From contig AP009389.1 of assembly GCA_000010565.1 (NCBI GenBank), forward strand, positions 558,001 through 622,000: a stretch of DNA of 64,000 bases, in the 5' to 3' direction. Shown here piece after piece: positions 43,236-52,313 of this stretch. This DNA comes from Pelotomaculum thermopropionicum SI (lineage in GTDB: Bacteria; Bacillota; Desulfotomaculia; Desulfotomaculales; Pelotomaculaceae). Positions within the stretch are counted from its first letter, which is position 1. Every line of letters begins with the position of its first letter. The position numbers and the translations under genes were made by a program. The notes beneath the pieces are model-generated. The model worked only from the letters and a program-made list of their open reading frames with translations, was not told the origin of the DNA and did no database searches.

Positions 43236-45173
43236 GTGCTGTACGGCTGGACCGGTAAAAGATTGCGTGTTGACCTCAGTACGGGATCGGTAAAGGTGGA
43301 AGAGATTGATGGAACATACAGGGAAAAATGGCTGGGCGGCAGGGGGTTCAACTCCGCGCTCCTGTATAGAGAGGTAGGACCCGATGTAGAGCCGCTGGCT
43401 CCTGAAAACAAGCTGATCTTTGGGGTAGGACCGCTTACAGGCACCTTTGCGCCTTCCAGCGGCCGTACAACTGTAACGGCCAAGTCCCCTATGGGTTCGC
43501 CTCCTGGTTTCGGAGACTCAAACATGGGCGGCCACTGGGGACCGGAACTCAAGTACGCAGGGTATGACCAGCTGGTCATTCAGGGAAAGGCGGCGCATCC
43601 CGTTTATTTGTGGATTGAGGACGGCCGTGTGGAGATCCGCGACGCCCGCCATATATGGGGAAAACTGGTTCCCGAGGCGGATGCAATTATCAAAGAAGAG
43701 CTGGGTAACGCTGACATTCATGTTGCCGTGATCGGCCCGGCCGGGGAAAACCTGGTCCGTTTTGCATGTATCCTCAACGATGTGTACCGGGCCGCCGGCA
43801 GGTCCGGCATGGGTGCTGTAATGGGATCAAAGAACCTTAAGGCCGTCGCGGTGCGGGGCACCGGTGCAGTAAGTATCGCCAGGCCGGATGAGTTTTACTC
43901 AATTTGTGCAGGCATCAGGGAAAGGCTAAGGAAGGATCTGATGGTCCAGATGCTTTACGACCAGGGCACCTGGCTGCTTACCATGCCGGCCAATTACGAG
44001 CAGGGCTGGTTCTGCTGGAGAAACTTCCAGAAAGGCAATCACCCTGACGCCAGGCTTCTGAGCGGGGAAAACCACCGGGACAACTATTTGGCCCATCGCG
44101 AAGGCTGTTTTGCCTGCCCCATTTCCTGCGGCCGCTTTAGCAGAATACCGGGCGGCAGGTACGCCGGCGAAACCACCGGCGGGCCTGAATACGAAACCCT
44201 TACGGCGATAGGGCCGCGGGTCGGGCTGCTTGATCCGGAAGCGGTCATTCACAATAACAAGCTGGTCAATGAACTGGGAATGGACTCCTGCTCTTGCGGT
44301 GGCGCCATTGCCTGGGCTATGGAGTGCTGGGAAAAGGGGCTTTTGAGCGGGGAGGATACCGGGGGCCTGGCTTTGAATTGGGGTGATCAGGAACTAGTGG
44401 ATAAGTTGATAAAAATGATTGCTCGCCGGGAGGGCTTCGGCAACATTTTGGCCGAGGGTTCTTACCGGGCCGCCGAACATTTCGGGCGCGGCCAGGACTA
44501 TACGATGACCATCAAGGGGCACGATATGTCCCAGGACGATCCACGCGGGCTGGGCTTCGCTTTCGGTATCGGTTTCGCTACAGGGCGCCGGGGCGGAGAC
44601 CACCTGCAGGGCCTGCCCTGCCTGGAGTTGACCGGCGCTTTTTACCCCGGCCTCGTGAAAAAGATACTGGGCACGGATGAAGCAGAAGACCGGCTCTCCC
44701 CGGTGAAAAAGCCGGAAATGGAAAGATACCAGGAAGATCTGAAGGCTGTAGGCGACAGCCTGACCCAGTGCACTTTCACCCACAGCTGGTCTTTTGCCGT
44801 GCAGCCGGAAGACATGGCCCGGCTTCTTTCCGCTGCCGCGGGCATCGATTGCGATGCGGAGGAGCTTTTAAAAACGGGCGGGCGCATTGTTCATCTGGAG
44901 CGGGCCTACTGGAACCGGCTGCTGGTGGGCCGGCTGGAGGATAAAAACCCAAAGCGGTTCACCCGGGAGCCGATGCCGGACGGCCCCAACAAGGGTACCG
45001 TTTTCCCTGAGGACGAATTGATTCCCCGCTACTACGAGGTGAGGGGCTGGGACGGTGAAACCGGCTTCCCGCTGCCGGAGGTTTTAAAGGACTATGACCT
45101 GGGCGACATAGCAGACGAACTGGAAATATATCGCAAAAAGTACTTGGATAAAATAAAGATGTCGCAGAGTTAA
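43236..45173 (+). CDS. aor: Tungsten aldehyde:ferredoxin oxidoreductase
   Basis: A 645-residue AOR-family protein: N-terminal LRVDLSTGSVKVE, WLGGRGFNSALL, VGPLTGTFAPSSGR, cluster motif CFACPISCGR with a further cysteine (GMDSCSCGG), and KGHDMSQDDPRG. The enzyme binds a tungsten bis-pyranopterin and one [4Fe-4S] cluster and oxidises aldehydes to acids or works in reverse. GTG 43236 follows GGAGGGA. The operon continues with MoaD and MoeB homologues. The physiological aldehyde is unknown. Confidence 0.9.
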   Translation: MLYGWTGKRLRVDLSTGSVKVEEIDGTYREKWLGGRGFNSALLYREVGPDVEPLAPENKLIFGVGPLTGTFAPSSGRTTVTAKSPMGSPPGFGDSNMGGHWGPELKYAGYDQLVIQGKAAHPVYLWIEDGRVEIRDARHIWGKLVPEADAIIKEELGNADIHVAVIGPAGENLVRFACILNDVYRAAGRSGMGAVMGSKNLKAVAVRGTGAVSIARPDEFYSICAGIRERLRKDLMVQMLYDQGTWLLTMPANYEQGWFCWRNFQKGNHPDARLLSGENHRDNYLAHREGCFACPISCGRFSRIPGGRYAGETTGGPEYETLTAIGPRVGLLDPEAVIHNNKLVNELGMDSCSCGGAIAWAMECWEKGLLSGEDTGGLALNWGDQELVDKLIKMIARREGFGNILAEGSYRAAEHFGRGQDYTMTIKGHDMSQDDPRGLGFAFGIGFATGRRGGDHLQGLPCLELTGAFYPGLVKKILGTDEAEDRLSPVKKPEMERYQEDLKAVGDSLTQCTFTHSWSFAVQPEDMARLLSAAAGIDCDAEELLKTGGRIVHLERAYWNRLLVGRLEDKNPKRFTREPMPDGPNKGTVFPEDELIPRYYEVRGWDGETGFPLPEVLKDYDLGDIADELEIYRKKYLDKIKMSQS

Positions 45174-45268
45174 CGGCATTTGCGTAATTTCTTTTGCCTC
45201 ATTTGCGGGCCGTCCTATTTCCTTCAGAGTCTAACGGCCCGCAGGGCCTGTTTAAGGAGGTTAGAGCA

Positions 45269-45568
45269 TTGCGGATAACGGCTCGCTATTATGGTTTTTT
45301 CTCTACAGTCACAAAAAAACTATTTGAGCAGCTAAATGTAGCGGAAAACATTACTGTAGGTGATTTGATCGAAATGCTGGCCGGTTTATACGGTTACAAA
45401 TTCAGGGATTTGTGCTTTATCCGTCCGCTCTACAGTGAAAGGGACTACATCAACGTTAACGTCAATACCTTGGACCTGAACAATGTTAAAAAATTTCCGG
45501 CCGGTCTGGACACTCCCCTGCGTGAAGGGGATACCGTTTCCTTCGGGCCTGTCGGCGGAGCGGCGTAA
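45269..45568 (+). CDS. MoaD/ThiS-family protein
   Basis: A 99-residue ubiquitin-like protein. Segments: ITARYYGFFSTVTKK, ITVGDLIEMLAGLYG and REGDTVSFGPVGGAA. MoaD carries sulfur on a C-terminal GG; here two alanines follow it, so a peptidase would be needed to expose the thiocarboxylate end. TTG 45269 follows AAGGAGG. It lies between the tungsten enzyme and the activating MoeB homologue, so it most likely serves tungstopterin synthesis. Confidence 0.8.
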   Translation: MRITARYYGFFSTVTKKLFEQLNVAENITVGDLIEMLAGLYGYKFRDLCFIRPLYSERDYINVNVNTLDLNNVKKFPAGLDTPLREGDTVSFGPVGGAA

Positions 45569-45592
45569 GGGATTTAACGTGGATAAAAAGGG

Positions 45593-46321
45593 GTGGCTGC
45601 GGTGGAAAATGAAAGGTGGAAGCGCCAGCTGGCCATTCCTCAGTTCGGGATGGAAGCGCAGCAAAAACTTAGAGAAAGCAGGGTAGTAGTGCTGGGTTTA
45701 GGCGGCGTGGGTGGTGTGGCGGCCCTGTATCTGGCTGCCGCCGGAGTTGGCTGCATGGTGCTGGTAGACAGGGATGTGGTGGAACTGAGCAACCTCAACC
45801 GTCAGATACTTTTCAGCACTGCCGACATCGGCAAGCCAAAGGCGGAGATAGGGGCGGAGCGACTGCTGGCGCTGGACCCCGGCCTTAAGTTAGAGGCAGT
45901 TGTTAAAGACATACGGGAAACCGATCTGAAAGCCCTGCTCCAGGGCAGCCACTTTGTACTGGATGGCTTTGATAAGAATGCCCACCGTCTGGCTGTTAAC
46001 AGGGCCTGCGTTCGCATGGGCCTGCCGGCAGTACACGGCTTTGCCCAAGATTTCAGCAGCGAACTGATTGCAGTTTTGCCGGGGCAAAGTGCCTGCCTGG
46101 CCTGTGTCATGGATGAAAATTTTCCGGAGGTGAAGGAAACCCCAGTGCTTGGAGTGTCTGTCGGCGTGATCGGAGTGGCCATGGCTGCAGCGGCCATTCG
46201 TTGCATTACCGGCCTGGGTGAGGTGATGGCGGGCTGCAGGTTGATTTATGACCTTGCCTTTCCGGAATTAATTAAAATACCGCTGGAACGCGATCCCCTT
46301 TGCCCGGTATGTGGGCGGTGA
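45593..46321 (+). CDS. MoeB/ThiF-type adenylyltransferase
   Basis: A 242-residue E1-like protein: QFGMEAQQKLRESRVVVLGLGGVGGVAALYLAAAGV, DRDVVELSNLNRQILF (the ATP-site arginine), and zinc CxxC pairs ACLACV and LCPVCGR. It activates a MoaD/ThiS-like C-terminus by adenylation. GTG 45593 is the longest start; GTG 45602 is also plausible. It follows the MoaD gene by 24 bases. Confidence 0.85.
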   Translation: MAAVENERWKRQLAIPQFGMEAQQKLRESRVVVLGLGGVGGVAALYLAAAGVGCMVLVDRDVVELSNLNRQILFSTADIGKPKAEIGAERLLALDPGLKLEAVVKDIRETDLKALLQGSHFVLDGFDKNAHRLAVNRACVRMGLPAVHGFAQDFSSELIAVLPGQSACLACVMDENFPEVKETPVLGVSVGVIGVAMAAAAIRCITGLGEVMAGCRLIYDLAFPELIKIPLERDPLCPVCGR

Positions 46322-46473
46322 AGTTTTTCCAGGATAGCCCGCCGCTTCAGGCCATATGCTGCACAAAATCGATCCCCTGACGCCCTGCATAAACAAAAAA
46401 TATTTTTGTGTATGAACCTTGCATTTTACTAAGGCGTCTAAAAAATAAATACATGATGGGGAGAGATTTTAAT

Positions 46474-48894
46474 ATGAAAATCAAATATATTATCATTCCT
46501 GTAGTATTCCTGGCGCTTTCCGTTGTTTTCATCCCCTGGCTTCAGCCGGGTGTTGACGCTGCTCCAAATCACAAAGCAGTCTTTGTAATCGGCCAGGAGA
46601 CATATATTGCCGACGGCGTTGCCAGGGCCATGGACGTTGCCCCGTTCGTCCATGACGGCCGGTCATACGTTCCGGCGCGTTTTCTGGGCAATGCGCTGGG
46701 AATACCGGACAAAAACATCACCTGGGACAGCGCAACTCAGTCAGCGACCTTGTCCCTGAACGGCGCTGCCCTGCGGCTGACTGCAGGCAGTTTCTCCCTT
46801 TATTCGGGCGAACGGGAGCTAACCATGGATGTTGCGCCGGTGCTCAGGGAGGGCCGGATGTTTCTCCCCGCCTACTGGGTAGCGAATGCTTTGGGGTATG
46901 AGGCAAAGTGGGATGAGGCGGAGCAGGCCGTCCTGATAGGCCCTCCGGGGGACCTGCCTGAGCCTCCTGCCGGGCTTGATGAACTCCCTTCGGTCGGGAC
47001 CTATGAGAACTTGATAAGTCTCTTGGAAAAGGCGCAAGGCCGGTCATCCGTTCAATATAGAATGAAATCTCTGGACGCGGCGGCTGCGCCGGAGTTGGGG
47101 CAGGCGGGAGTCCCCGCCCCGTCTGGAACTGGTGCGGTGGACTATTCCAGAACCAACGTCCAGGTAGAGGGCGTGGATGAGGCCGACATTGTAAAAACGG
47201 ACGGCAGTTACATTTATGCGGTCAGCGGGGACCGTATAGTAATAGCAAAAGCCTACCCTGCCGAGGAAATGAAGGTGGTAAGCGTCCTGAATTTTGCTGA
47301 AAAAGAATTTTCTCCGCTGGAAATGTATGTGGACGAAAGGTATCTGGTCGTGATCGGCCATGCCTGTAAATATCCGGAGGACCCCGTCTTTAGGCCCATG
47401 GTTGAAGGCAATGTCAAAAAGGTGTCGAGGATGATGCCGCCTTATTATCGCGATATGGTAAGGGCAGTTATCTATGACATCAGCGACAAATCAAACGTCA
47501 GCCAGGTGCGCGAGCTGGAGCTGGACGGCACATACGTCTCTTCCCGCAAAATAGGCCCGGCCTTTTACCTGGTTGCCGACAAGAGCATCTATTATCACCC
47601 GGATAAAGAAAGTGAAGACCTCAGGCCTTCCTGCCGCGATACGGCAATCGGCAATGAGCTTGTGAAAATAGACTGTTCCGAAATCAAATGCTTCCCCGGC
47701 TTCGTGGTACCGAACTACCTGATCGTTGCCGGTTTGAACCTGGACCGCCCCGAAGATAAAGCAAATATAAACACTTATCTTGGCTCCGGCGAAAACATTT
47801 ATTGCTCTGTCAAAAACCTTTATGTTGCCGTGACCGATTACGGGACCGGCCAGGCAGAAATAGACCTTTCCTCTGAGGAAAAACCTATGGATGGGGAGGC
47901 CCGGCCTGGAATATGGCCCAGGCCGCGGCCGGCGGTTAACAAGACCAGGGTTTACAGGTTTGCCATGAATGACGGAAAGCTGGCCTACTCCGGCAGTGGG
48001 GAGGTGCCCGGCACAATTCTGAGCCAGTTTTCCATGGACGAGCACAACGGGTACTTCCGCATTGCCACCACCAAAGGCGAGATATGGCGGACGGATGAAC
48101 ACACCTCAAAGAATAATGTCTACATCCTGGATGGCAACCTGAATATTACCGGTAAGATCGAAGACATAGCTCCCGGTGAAAAGATTTACTCCGTGAGGTT
48201 TATGGGGGATCGGGCATACATGGTAACCTTCAAGACTGTGGACCCGTTCTATGTAATCGACCTGAAAGACCCGCGCCGCCCGGCAATACTAGGAGCGTTG
48301 AAAATACCTGGTTACAGTGACTACCTGCATCCTTACGACGAGAACCATATAATCGGTTTCGGCAAAGATACGGTTGAGCTGGGGCAAAAAGGCGGGCAGG
48401 CGGACGGTAGTGGAAGCATGGCCTTCTATACAGGCATGAAAATGGCCATATTTGACGTGAGCGATGTAAATAACCCGGTGGAAATGTTCAGGGAGATAAT
48501 CGGCGATCGCGGCACCGATTCTGAACTTCTGCACAACCACAAGGCCTTGCTTTTCTCCAGAGAAAAAGGTTTGCTGGCTTTTCCCGTCCGTCTCATGGAG
48601 GTCAAGGACGGCAGCAAGGTATTGGAAACAGGGTTTCCCCAGTACGGTGAATTCGTGTTCCAGGGGGCTTACGTATACAACATGAATCTTGTTGACGGAT
48701 TTAATCTCAGGGGGAAGATTACCCACCTGTCGGACCAGGATTACTTGAAAGCCGGCTATTACTGGTACTACAGCGCAAAGAATGTTGAACGGATCATTTA
48801 CATTAACGATACGCTTTACACGATCTCCAAAAAAATTATTAAGGCGAACAGCCTGGGTGACCTTAGAGAGATTAAAACGATTGAGATAAGTTAA
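46474..48894 (+). CDS. Secreted beta-propeller protein with CuAO-N domain
   Basis: An 806-residue exported protein. Residues 1-28 are a signal peptide (ending GVDAAP). About residues 30-155 contain a copper-amine-oxidase N-terminal-like stalk domain (YIADGVARAMDVAPFVHDGRSYVPARFLGNALG repeated as a second half). The remainder, from SRTNVQVEGVDEADIVKTDG, matches the Beta_propel (PF09826) family. The domain pair is seen in Peptococcaceae surface proteins; the role is unknown. ATG 46474 follows GGGGAGAG. Confidence 0.8.
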   Translation: MKIKYIIIPVVFLALSVVFIPWLQPGVDAAPNHKAVFVIGQETYIADGVARAMDVAPFVHDGRSYVPARFLGNALGIPDKNITWDSATQSATLSLNGAALRLTAGSFSLYSGERELTMDVAPVLREGRMFLPAYWVANALGYEAKWDEAEQAVLIGPPGDLPEPPAGLDELPSVGTYENLISLLEKAQGRSSVQYRMKSLDAAAAPELGQAGVPAPSGTGAVDYSRTNVQVEGVDEADIVKTDGSYIYAVSGDRIVIAKAYPAEEMKVVSVLNFAEKEFSPLEMYVDERYLVVIGHACKYPEDPVFRPMVEGNVKKVSRMMPPYYRDMVRAVIYDISDKSNVSQVRELELDGTYVSSRKIGPAFYLVADKSIYYHPDKESEDLRPSCRDTAIGNELVKIDCSEIKCFPGFVVPNYLIVAGLNLDRPEDKANINTYLGSGENIYCSVKNLYVAVTDYGTGQAEIDLSSEEKPMDGEARPGIWPRPRPAVNKTRVYRFAMNDGKLAYSGSGEVPGTILSQFSMDEHNGYFRIATTKGEIWRTDEHTSKNNVYILDGNLNITGKIEDIAPGEKIYSVRFMGDRAYMVTFKTVDPFYVIDLKDPRRPAILGALKIPGYSDYLHPYDENHIIGFGKDTVELGQKGGQADGSGSMAFYTGMKMAIFDVSDVNNPVEMFREIIGDRGTDSELLHNHKALLFSREKGLLAFPVRLMEVKDGSKVLETGFPQYGEFVFQGAYVYNMNLVDGFNLRGKITHLSDQDYLKAGYYWYYSAKNVERIIYINDTLYTISKKIIKANSLGDLREIKTIEIS

Positions 48895-49070
48895 GAAAGC
48901 CGGGCTTCAGTTTGGAACGGACTTTTATGGGCTGCTTTCATTGTATCGCGGGAAAAGCCGGCGAAAATTGAGACTTTTGTCCTATATAAATTAGTACCAC
49001 CGTTACCCCCCAAAAAAAGCAGGGCATGCGTATAATTAGGTTGAAAAAGAAAATAAAGGGGGAATTGAAA

Positions 49071-49985
49071 ATGAGGAAATTTCTGGTGCTGTTTGTTGTG
49101 CTGCCGCTCCTGATCGCGCTCCCTGCCGGCGCGGCCCTGGCTAAGCCTGGAAACGTAAAGGCTTCTGGCGAAAGGGCGAGAATTGAGGCAGAAAGCCGCG
49201 GCGGCCTGCTCGGGGGAGATGTAAAAGCTTCCAGCGAAAGGGCGAGAATTGAAACAGAGAACCGCGGTGTGCTGAAGGGGCTCAAACAAAGGCTGGGTGC
49301 TTTAAACAGCAAGGAAGGGGAGAATCAGGTCAGATTTTCAGATGTTAAAGAACACTGGGCAAAGTCATCCATTAATAAAATGTCTGCAATTGGTTTATTT
49401 AACGGGTACGGCGACGGGACATTCCGCCCCGACGATCCGATAACCGGAGCGGAAGCAGTCGCCCTGGTTATGCGGATGGCCGATGTTGACGAACCGGAAG
49501 AAGACATCGACACCGGTGACGCGCCGGACTGGGCAAAGAAATCAGTCCAAAAAGCTGTGTATAAGGGAGTAATCAATATCAACCGTTTCCACTCCCAGGT
49601 ACAGGCAAGCAGGGCTCAAACAGCCGTTATGGTAGCAAAAGCGTTAAACCTGTCACCGGTTGATACCGCCGGCATTCCCTTCGAAGATGGCGTACTGATT
49701 TCCCCAGAGGATGCCGGGTATATTATGGCCCTTTACCAGGCCGGAATTATAAAAGGGACGCCGGATGGCCGGTTTAATCCCAACAGCTCCATTACAAGGG
49801 CTGAAATGGCAGTCATTATGGAAAGAATAGTATCCCAGCAGCAGGATGAGAGTCAGACTAATGCGGAGGGCGGCACCGGCGGGGTGCAGACTTCAAATGA
49901 GGAGACTGCCGGCAGCGGCGCAATGACGCAGACCGGTGATGCGGAACAAGCGGGTGAGAACACCCAGACAAGTGGAACACAATGA
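49071..49985 (+). CDS. SLH-domain surface protein
   Basis: A 304-residue exported protein (signal to about residue 25). Residues 28-65 hold two near-identical repeats, KASGERARIEAESRGG and KASSERARIETENRGV. Three S-layer homology domains follow (RFSDVKEHWAKSSINKM, DAPDWAKKSVQKAVYK, EDAGYIMALYQAGIIKG) that bind secondary cell wall polymer. The tail (about residues 265-304) is a Gln/Thr/Gly-rich linker. GGGGG precedes ATG 49071. Confidence 0.85.
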   Translation: MRKFLVLFVVLPLLIALPAGAALAKPGNVKASGERARIEAESRGGLLGGDVKASSERARIETENRGVLKGLKQRLGALNSKEGENQVRFSDVKEHWAKSSINKMSAIGLFNGYGDGTFRPDDPITGAEAVALVMRMADVDEPEEDIDTGDAPDWAKKSVQKAVYKGVININRFHSQVQASRAQTAVMVAKALNLSPVDTAGIPFEDGVLISPEDAGYIMALYQAGIIKGTPDGRFNPNSSITRAEMAVIMERIVSQQQDESQTNAEGGTGGVQTSNEETAGSGAMTQTGDAEQAGENTQTSGTQ

Positions 49986-49990
49986 CATTA

Positions 49991-50020
49991 AAGCCGGCAT
50001 ATATGTATTGCCGGCCTTTT
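49991..50020 (+). terminator. Intrinsic terminator
   Basis: AAGCCGGCA at 49991-49999 pairs with TGCCGGCCTT at 50009-50018 (one mismatch), followed by T residues. It ends the SLH gene. Confidence 0.8.
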
Positions 50021-50085
50021 TATTTGTGCTGCCGGGCGGTTACGGCCGCCCCCTGCCCGATTATTGATTTTTGTGGTACGGTTTT

Positions 50086-50558
50086 TCAGCGAGGCCCGAC
50101 AACTGATGACATATGCCCGCACCATTCGGCGGTTTCCCTGAATACGTCCTCAAGCAAATACCTGTACACGGAACCCGCGACGGCTTTAATTTGTTCTGCC
50201 TCGGTCAGCGGCGCGCCGCTGCTGAAAGCTTCCCAGTCCGGTACGGCCACCTTGCCCTGCAGCCTGCTGCCGATGTTAAATGAAATGCCCTTTCCGGCAA
50301 TAAACTGGTGTTCGTATATGCCGGAAATTTATCCGGAGGCGGCATTTCGCGGCTGCTCAAAATCACGTAAACCCTGGGCAGCATGGAGCCGACCAGCTGC
50401 CATGCCGTTTTATGTTCCCCCGCGAGTCCAAAGAGGACTACGTCGGGGGAATTTTTTTCTGCCGCGCCGCCGTCTGTCTGGAGAATAAAGCCCACATCCA
50501 GCCACGCCTGGAGTTCTTGCCCCGCACATTCTGCTGCACATACGGTAAAGCGCCGCAT
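50086..50558 (-). pseudogene. Frameshifted gene of unknown family
   Basis: Reading from ATG 50558 (GGAGGT upstream), the frame gives MRRFTVCAAECAG and QTDGGAAEKNSPDVVLFGL, then breaks. Near 50310-50330 the reading continues in the neighbouring frame as IYEHQFIAGKGISFNIG, GKVAVPDWEAFSSGAPL and YRYLLEDVFRETAEWCGH, stopping at 50086-50088. Both halves look coding (hydrophobic-polar pattern, GC third positions), so this is one gene with a single frameshift. I do not recognise the family. Confidence 0.55.
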
Positions 50559-50616
50559 TTGCTTACCTCCAATAGTTTTGATTGAAAAAATTTTCCCGGA
50601 GAGCAACGGCCTTCAC

Positions 50617-51453
50617 TTACGTTTTACCTTCTAAGAAAGAGTCAATCCCGCGCAGTCCTTCAAGCGCTCCGCAGGCGAGGGAGAGGTGGGGAAAGCCGAT
50701 TTGCGGTTCCCGCGGGTTGATCCGGATTACCGTGGCGCCGCGCCGGCTGCCCAGGTGCTCGCTCAGCCTGCGGATGGTGGGAACGGCGGTGCCGGCTCCT
50801 ATTTCAATGACCGCCATCCTGTCTTCTTGGTGGCGGTGCAAAAAATCCCTGAACCGTGCCCCCTGACGGTCGGTGCGCCCGCTGAGCCAGGAGAAGTCGC
50901 CGAACATCAGTATGTTCGGCCTGGCGGCGGCGCCGCAGCGGGGACATTTTGGAATGTACTGCGCCCGCATGGTGGAGTGGTCAACCGGGATGGATTCGTT
51001 GTTTTCCCAGATTTCCTCGCTGCACGGCGTCAGGCACTGCAGGTAATGGATCGAGCCGTGCACTTCATATATCTTTTCTCCGGAAAAGCCGGCCTTTTGG
51101 AAGTGGCCGTCCACGTTGGAGGTGGCCACGAAGTAGTCCAGGCCAAAGCGCCCAATCCAGTCAAGCAGCAGCTGAAACCCCGCGTGGGGAGCCGTCTCGC
51201 GGTACAGGCTGGCGCGGTGGCCGTAAAAGCCCCAGCCGAAAGCCGGGTCAAAGGCAAAATGGGCGGGATTGGCGGCTTCGACAAAGCTGATGCCCAGGCG
51301 TTCGTACAGTGGGTAAGCCTTCCAGAACCCCTTGTCGCCGCGAAAGTCCGGCAGCCCGGAGTCGACCCCCATTCCCGCCCCGGCGGTGATAACCACGGCT
51401 TTTGCGTTTTTAATTGCCTCCGCTGCTTTTTTAAACTTTTCCCGATCTTCCAT
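50617..51453 (-). CDS. Sirtuin-type NAD-dependent deacylase
   Basis: A 278-residue Sir2-family protein: NAD motif TAGAGMGVDSGLPDFRG, YFVATSNVDGHFQKAG, active histidine in EVHGS, zinc-type cysteines LQCLTPC and PKCPRCG, and FGDFSW. The NFDxxFxxxG motif differs from canonical sirtuins (TQNIDxLH is TSNVDGHF), so ADP-ribosylation or another activity is possible. It is a single-gene unit on the minus strand. Confidence 0.85.
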   Translation of the reverse strand: MEDREKFKKAAEAIKNAKAVVITAGAGMGVDSGLPDFRGDKGFWKAYPLYERLGISFVEAANPAHFAFDPAFGWGFYGHRASLYRETAPHAGFQLLLDWIGRFGLDYFVATSNVDGHFQKAGFSGEKIYEVHGSIHYLQCLTPCSEEIWENNESIPVDHSTMRAQYIPKCPRCGAAARPNILMFGDFSWLSGRTDRQGARFRDFLHRHQEDRMAVIEIGAGTAVPTIRRLSEHLGSRRGATVIRINPREPQIGFPHLSLACGALEGLRGIDSFLEGKT

Positions 51454-51575
51454 ACACTGTTCTCCTTGTCAAAAGTAATTATTAAGCCATGTTTACAATT
51501 TATTAATAATATAGTAACTTTAGCCGGAAAAAACAATAGGAATATCTTTTTTCCGCCTTGGGAGGGATTCTCTTT

Positions 51576-51724
51576 ATTGCCGGCACCAGCTTGTCCAGGC
51601 CGGCGTCAGCGATCAGGAGAACATTGAAATTACCGGCGGCCTGGCGGCCGGGGACTTGGTAATAAGGGATGGAAGCGCTGATTTGACTGAAAAAGCAAAG
51701 GTCAAGCCGGTAAGTAAGGAATAA
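51576..51724 (+). pseudogene. Remnant of an RND membrane fusion protein
   Basis: About 48 codons without a start and ending at TAA 51722-51724 resemble the C-terminal barrel of HlyD/RND efflux adaptor proteins: LVQAGVSDQENIEITGGLAAGDLVIRDGS in outline, with GLxxGDxV spacing. Nothing of the rest of the gene is present. It is a decayed fragment. Confidence 0.5.
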
Positions 51725-51740
51725 AAATCGGGCTGTATTA

Positions 51741-51769
51741 TTGATTATGACAGCTTGTTGTGGTATAAT
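51741..51769 (+). promoter_or_regulatory. Promoter of the c-di-AMP riboswitch transcript
   Basis: TTGATT at 51741-51746 and TATAAT at 51764-51769, spacer 17. A leader of about 540 bases follows. It also contains ACGAACC/GGTTCGT at 51803-51821 with a T run, and a GGTGGGAA/TTCCCACC hairpin at about 51845-51880, before the riboswitch aptamer. Confidence 0.6.
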
Positions 51770-51962
51770 ACTAAAAACTAATTGAGTTTAGCTACGTGTT
51801 GGACGAACCTGTCCGGGTTCGTTTTCAAGGTTTGAAGGCTTCTGGGGTGGGAAGTCAAGTTATTTGGTTTCCCACCTTAAATTTTATCACAGCAGACAAC
51901 TTTATTTAGCATAATAAGTTGTATGTGAAAATTGGTTATATTGTTAAATAACTACATAACTC

Positions 51963-52199
51963 CTCTATCGCTGAATTCTTTAAAAAAGAAGCGGGGGAAC
52001 CAAATTTTCAGGGGTGAATCGAATTCAGTAGTTAGTAGTGAGTGGCCGGTAGCCAGATAAAAAGTAATTCGCTGAGGTTGAGGCGAATTCCAATAAGCAA
52101 TCTGACTGCTGAAAGCCGGTAAACGACTACTGAAATCGTAGGGTTACTCTTTCGACCCGAATCCGTCAGCTAACTTCGTAAGCGTTGAAAGGGGAGGAT
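51963..52199 (+). ncRNA. c-di-AMP (ydaO/yuaA) riboswitch
   Basis: The conserved blocks of the ydaO/yuaA aptamer occur in order: CGCTGAATTCTT near 51969, GCGGGGGAACC, GGGGTGAATC at 52011-52020, then CCCGAATCCGTCAGCTAAC at about 52157-52176 and AAAGGGGAGG at the end. These correspond to known GCCGAAUCC, GGGGUUAAUC and CCCGACAGCUAAC blocks. A terminator follows at 52247, so binding of cyclic di-AMP would switch the operon off. Confidence 0.85.
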
Positions 52200-52246
52200 G
52201 GGAAAGGTGTAGGCTTAGCTTTGCTGTGCTTTATACTTCCTTTTTC

Positions 52247-52280
52247 ACCCCCGGACCGCTTTTGACCGGGGGTTTCTTTG
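52247..52280 (+). terminator. Riboswitch expression-platform terminator
   Basis: CCCCCGG at 52248-52254 pairs with CCGGGGG at 52266-52272, followed by TTTCTTT. It lies 34 bases before the aminomutase start codon and is probably formed when c-di-AMP is bound. Confidence 0.8.
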
Positions 52281-52313
52281 TCCTGTCCAAATAAAAATGA
52301 AGGGGGAGTTTGC

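Noticed and set aside
50686-51627. 313-codon ORF on the plus strand
   Set aside because: Shadow of the sirtuin on the minus strand, whose motifs are intact.
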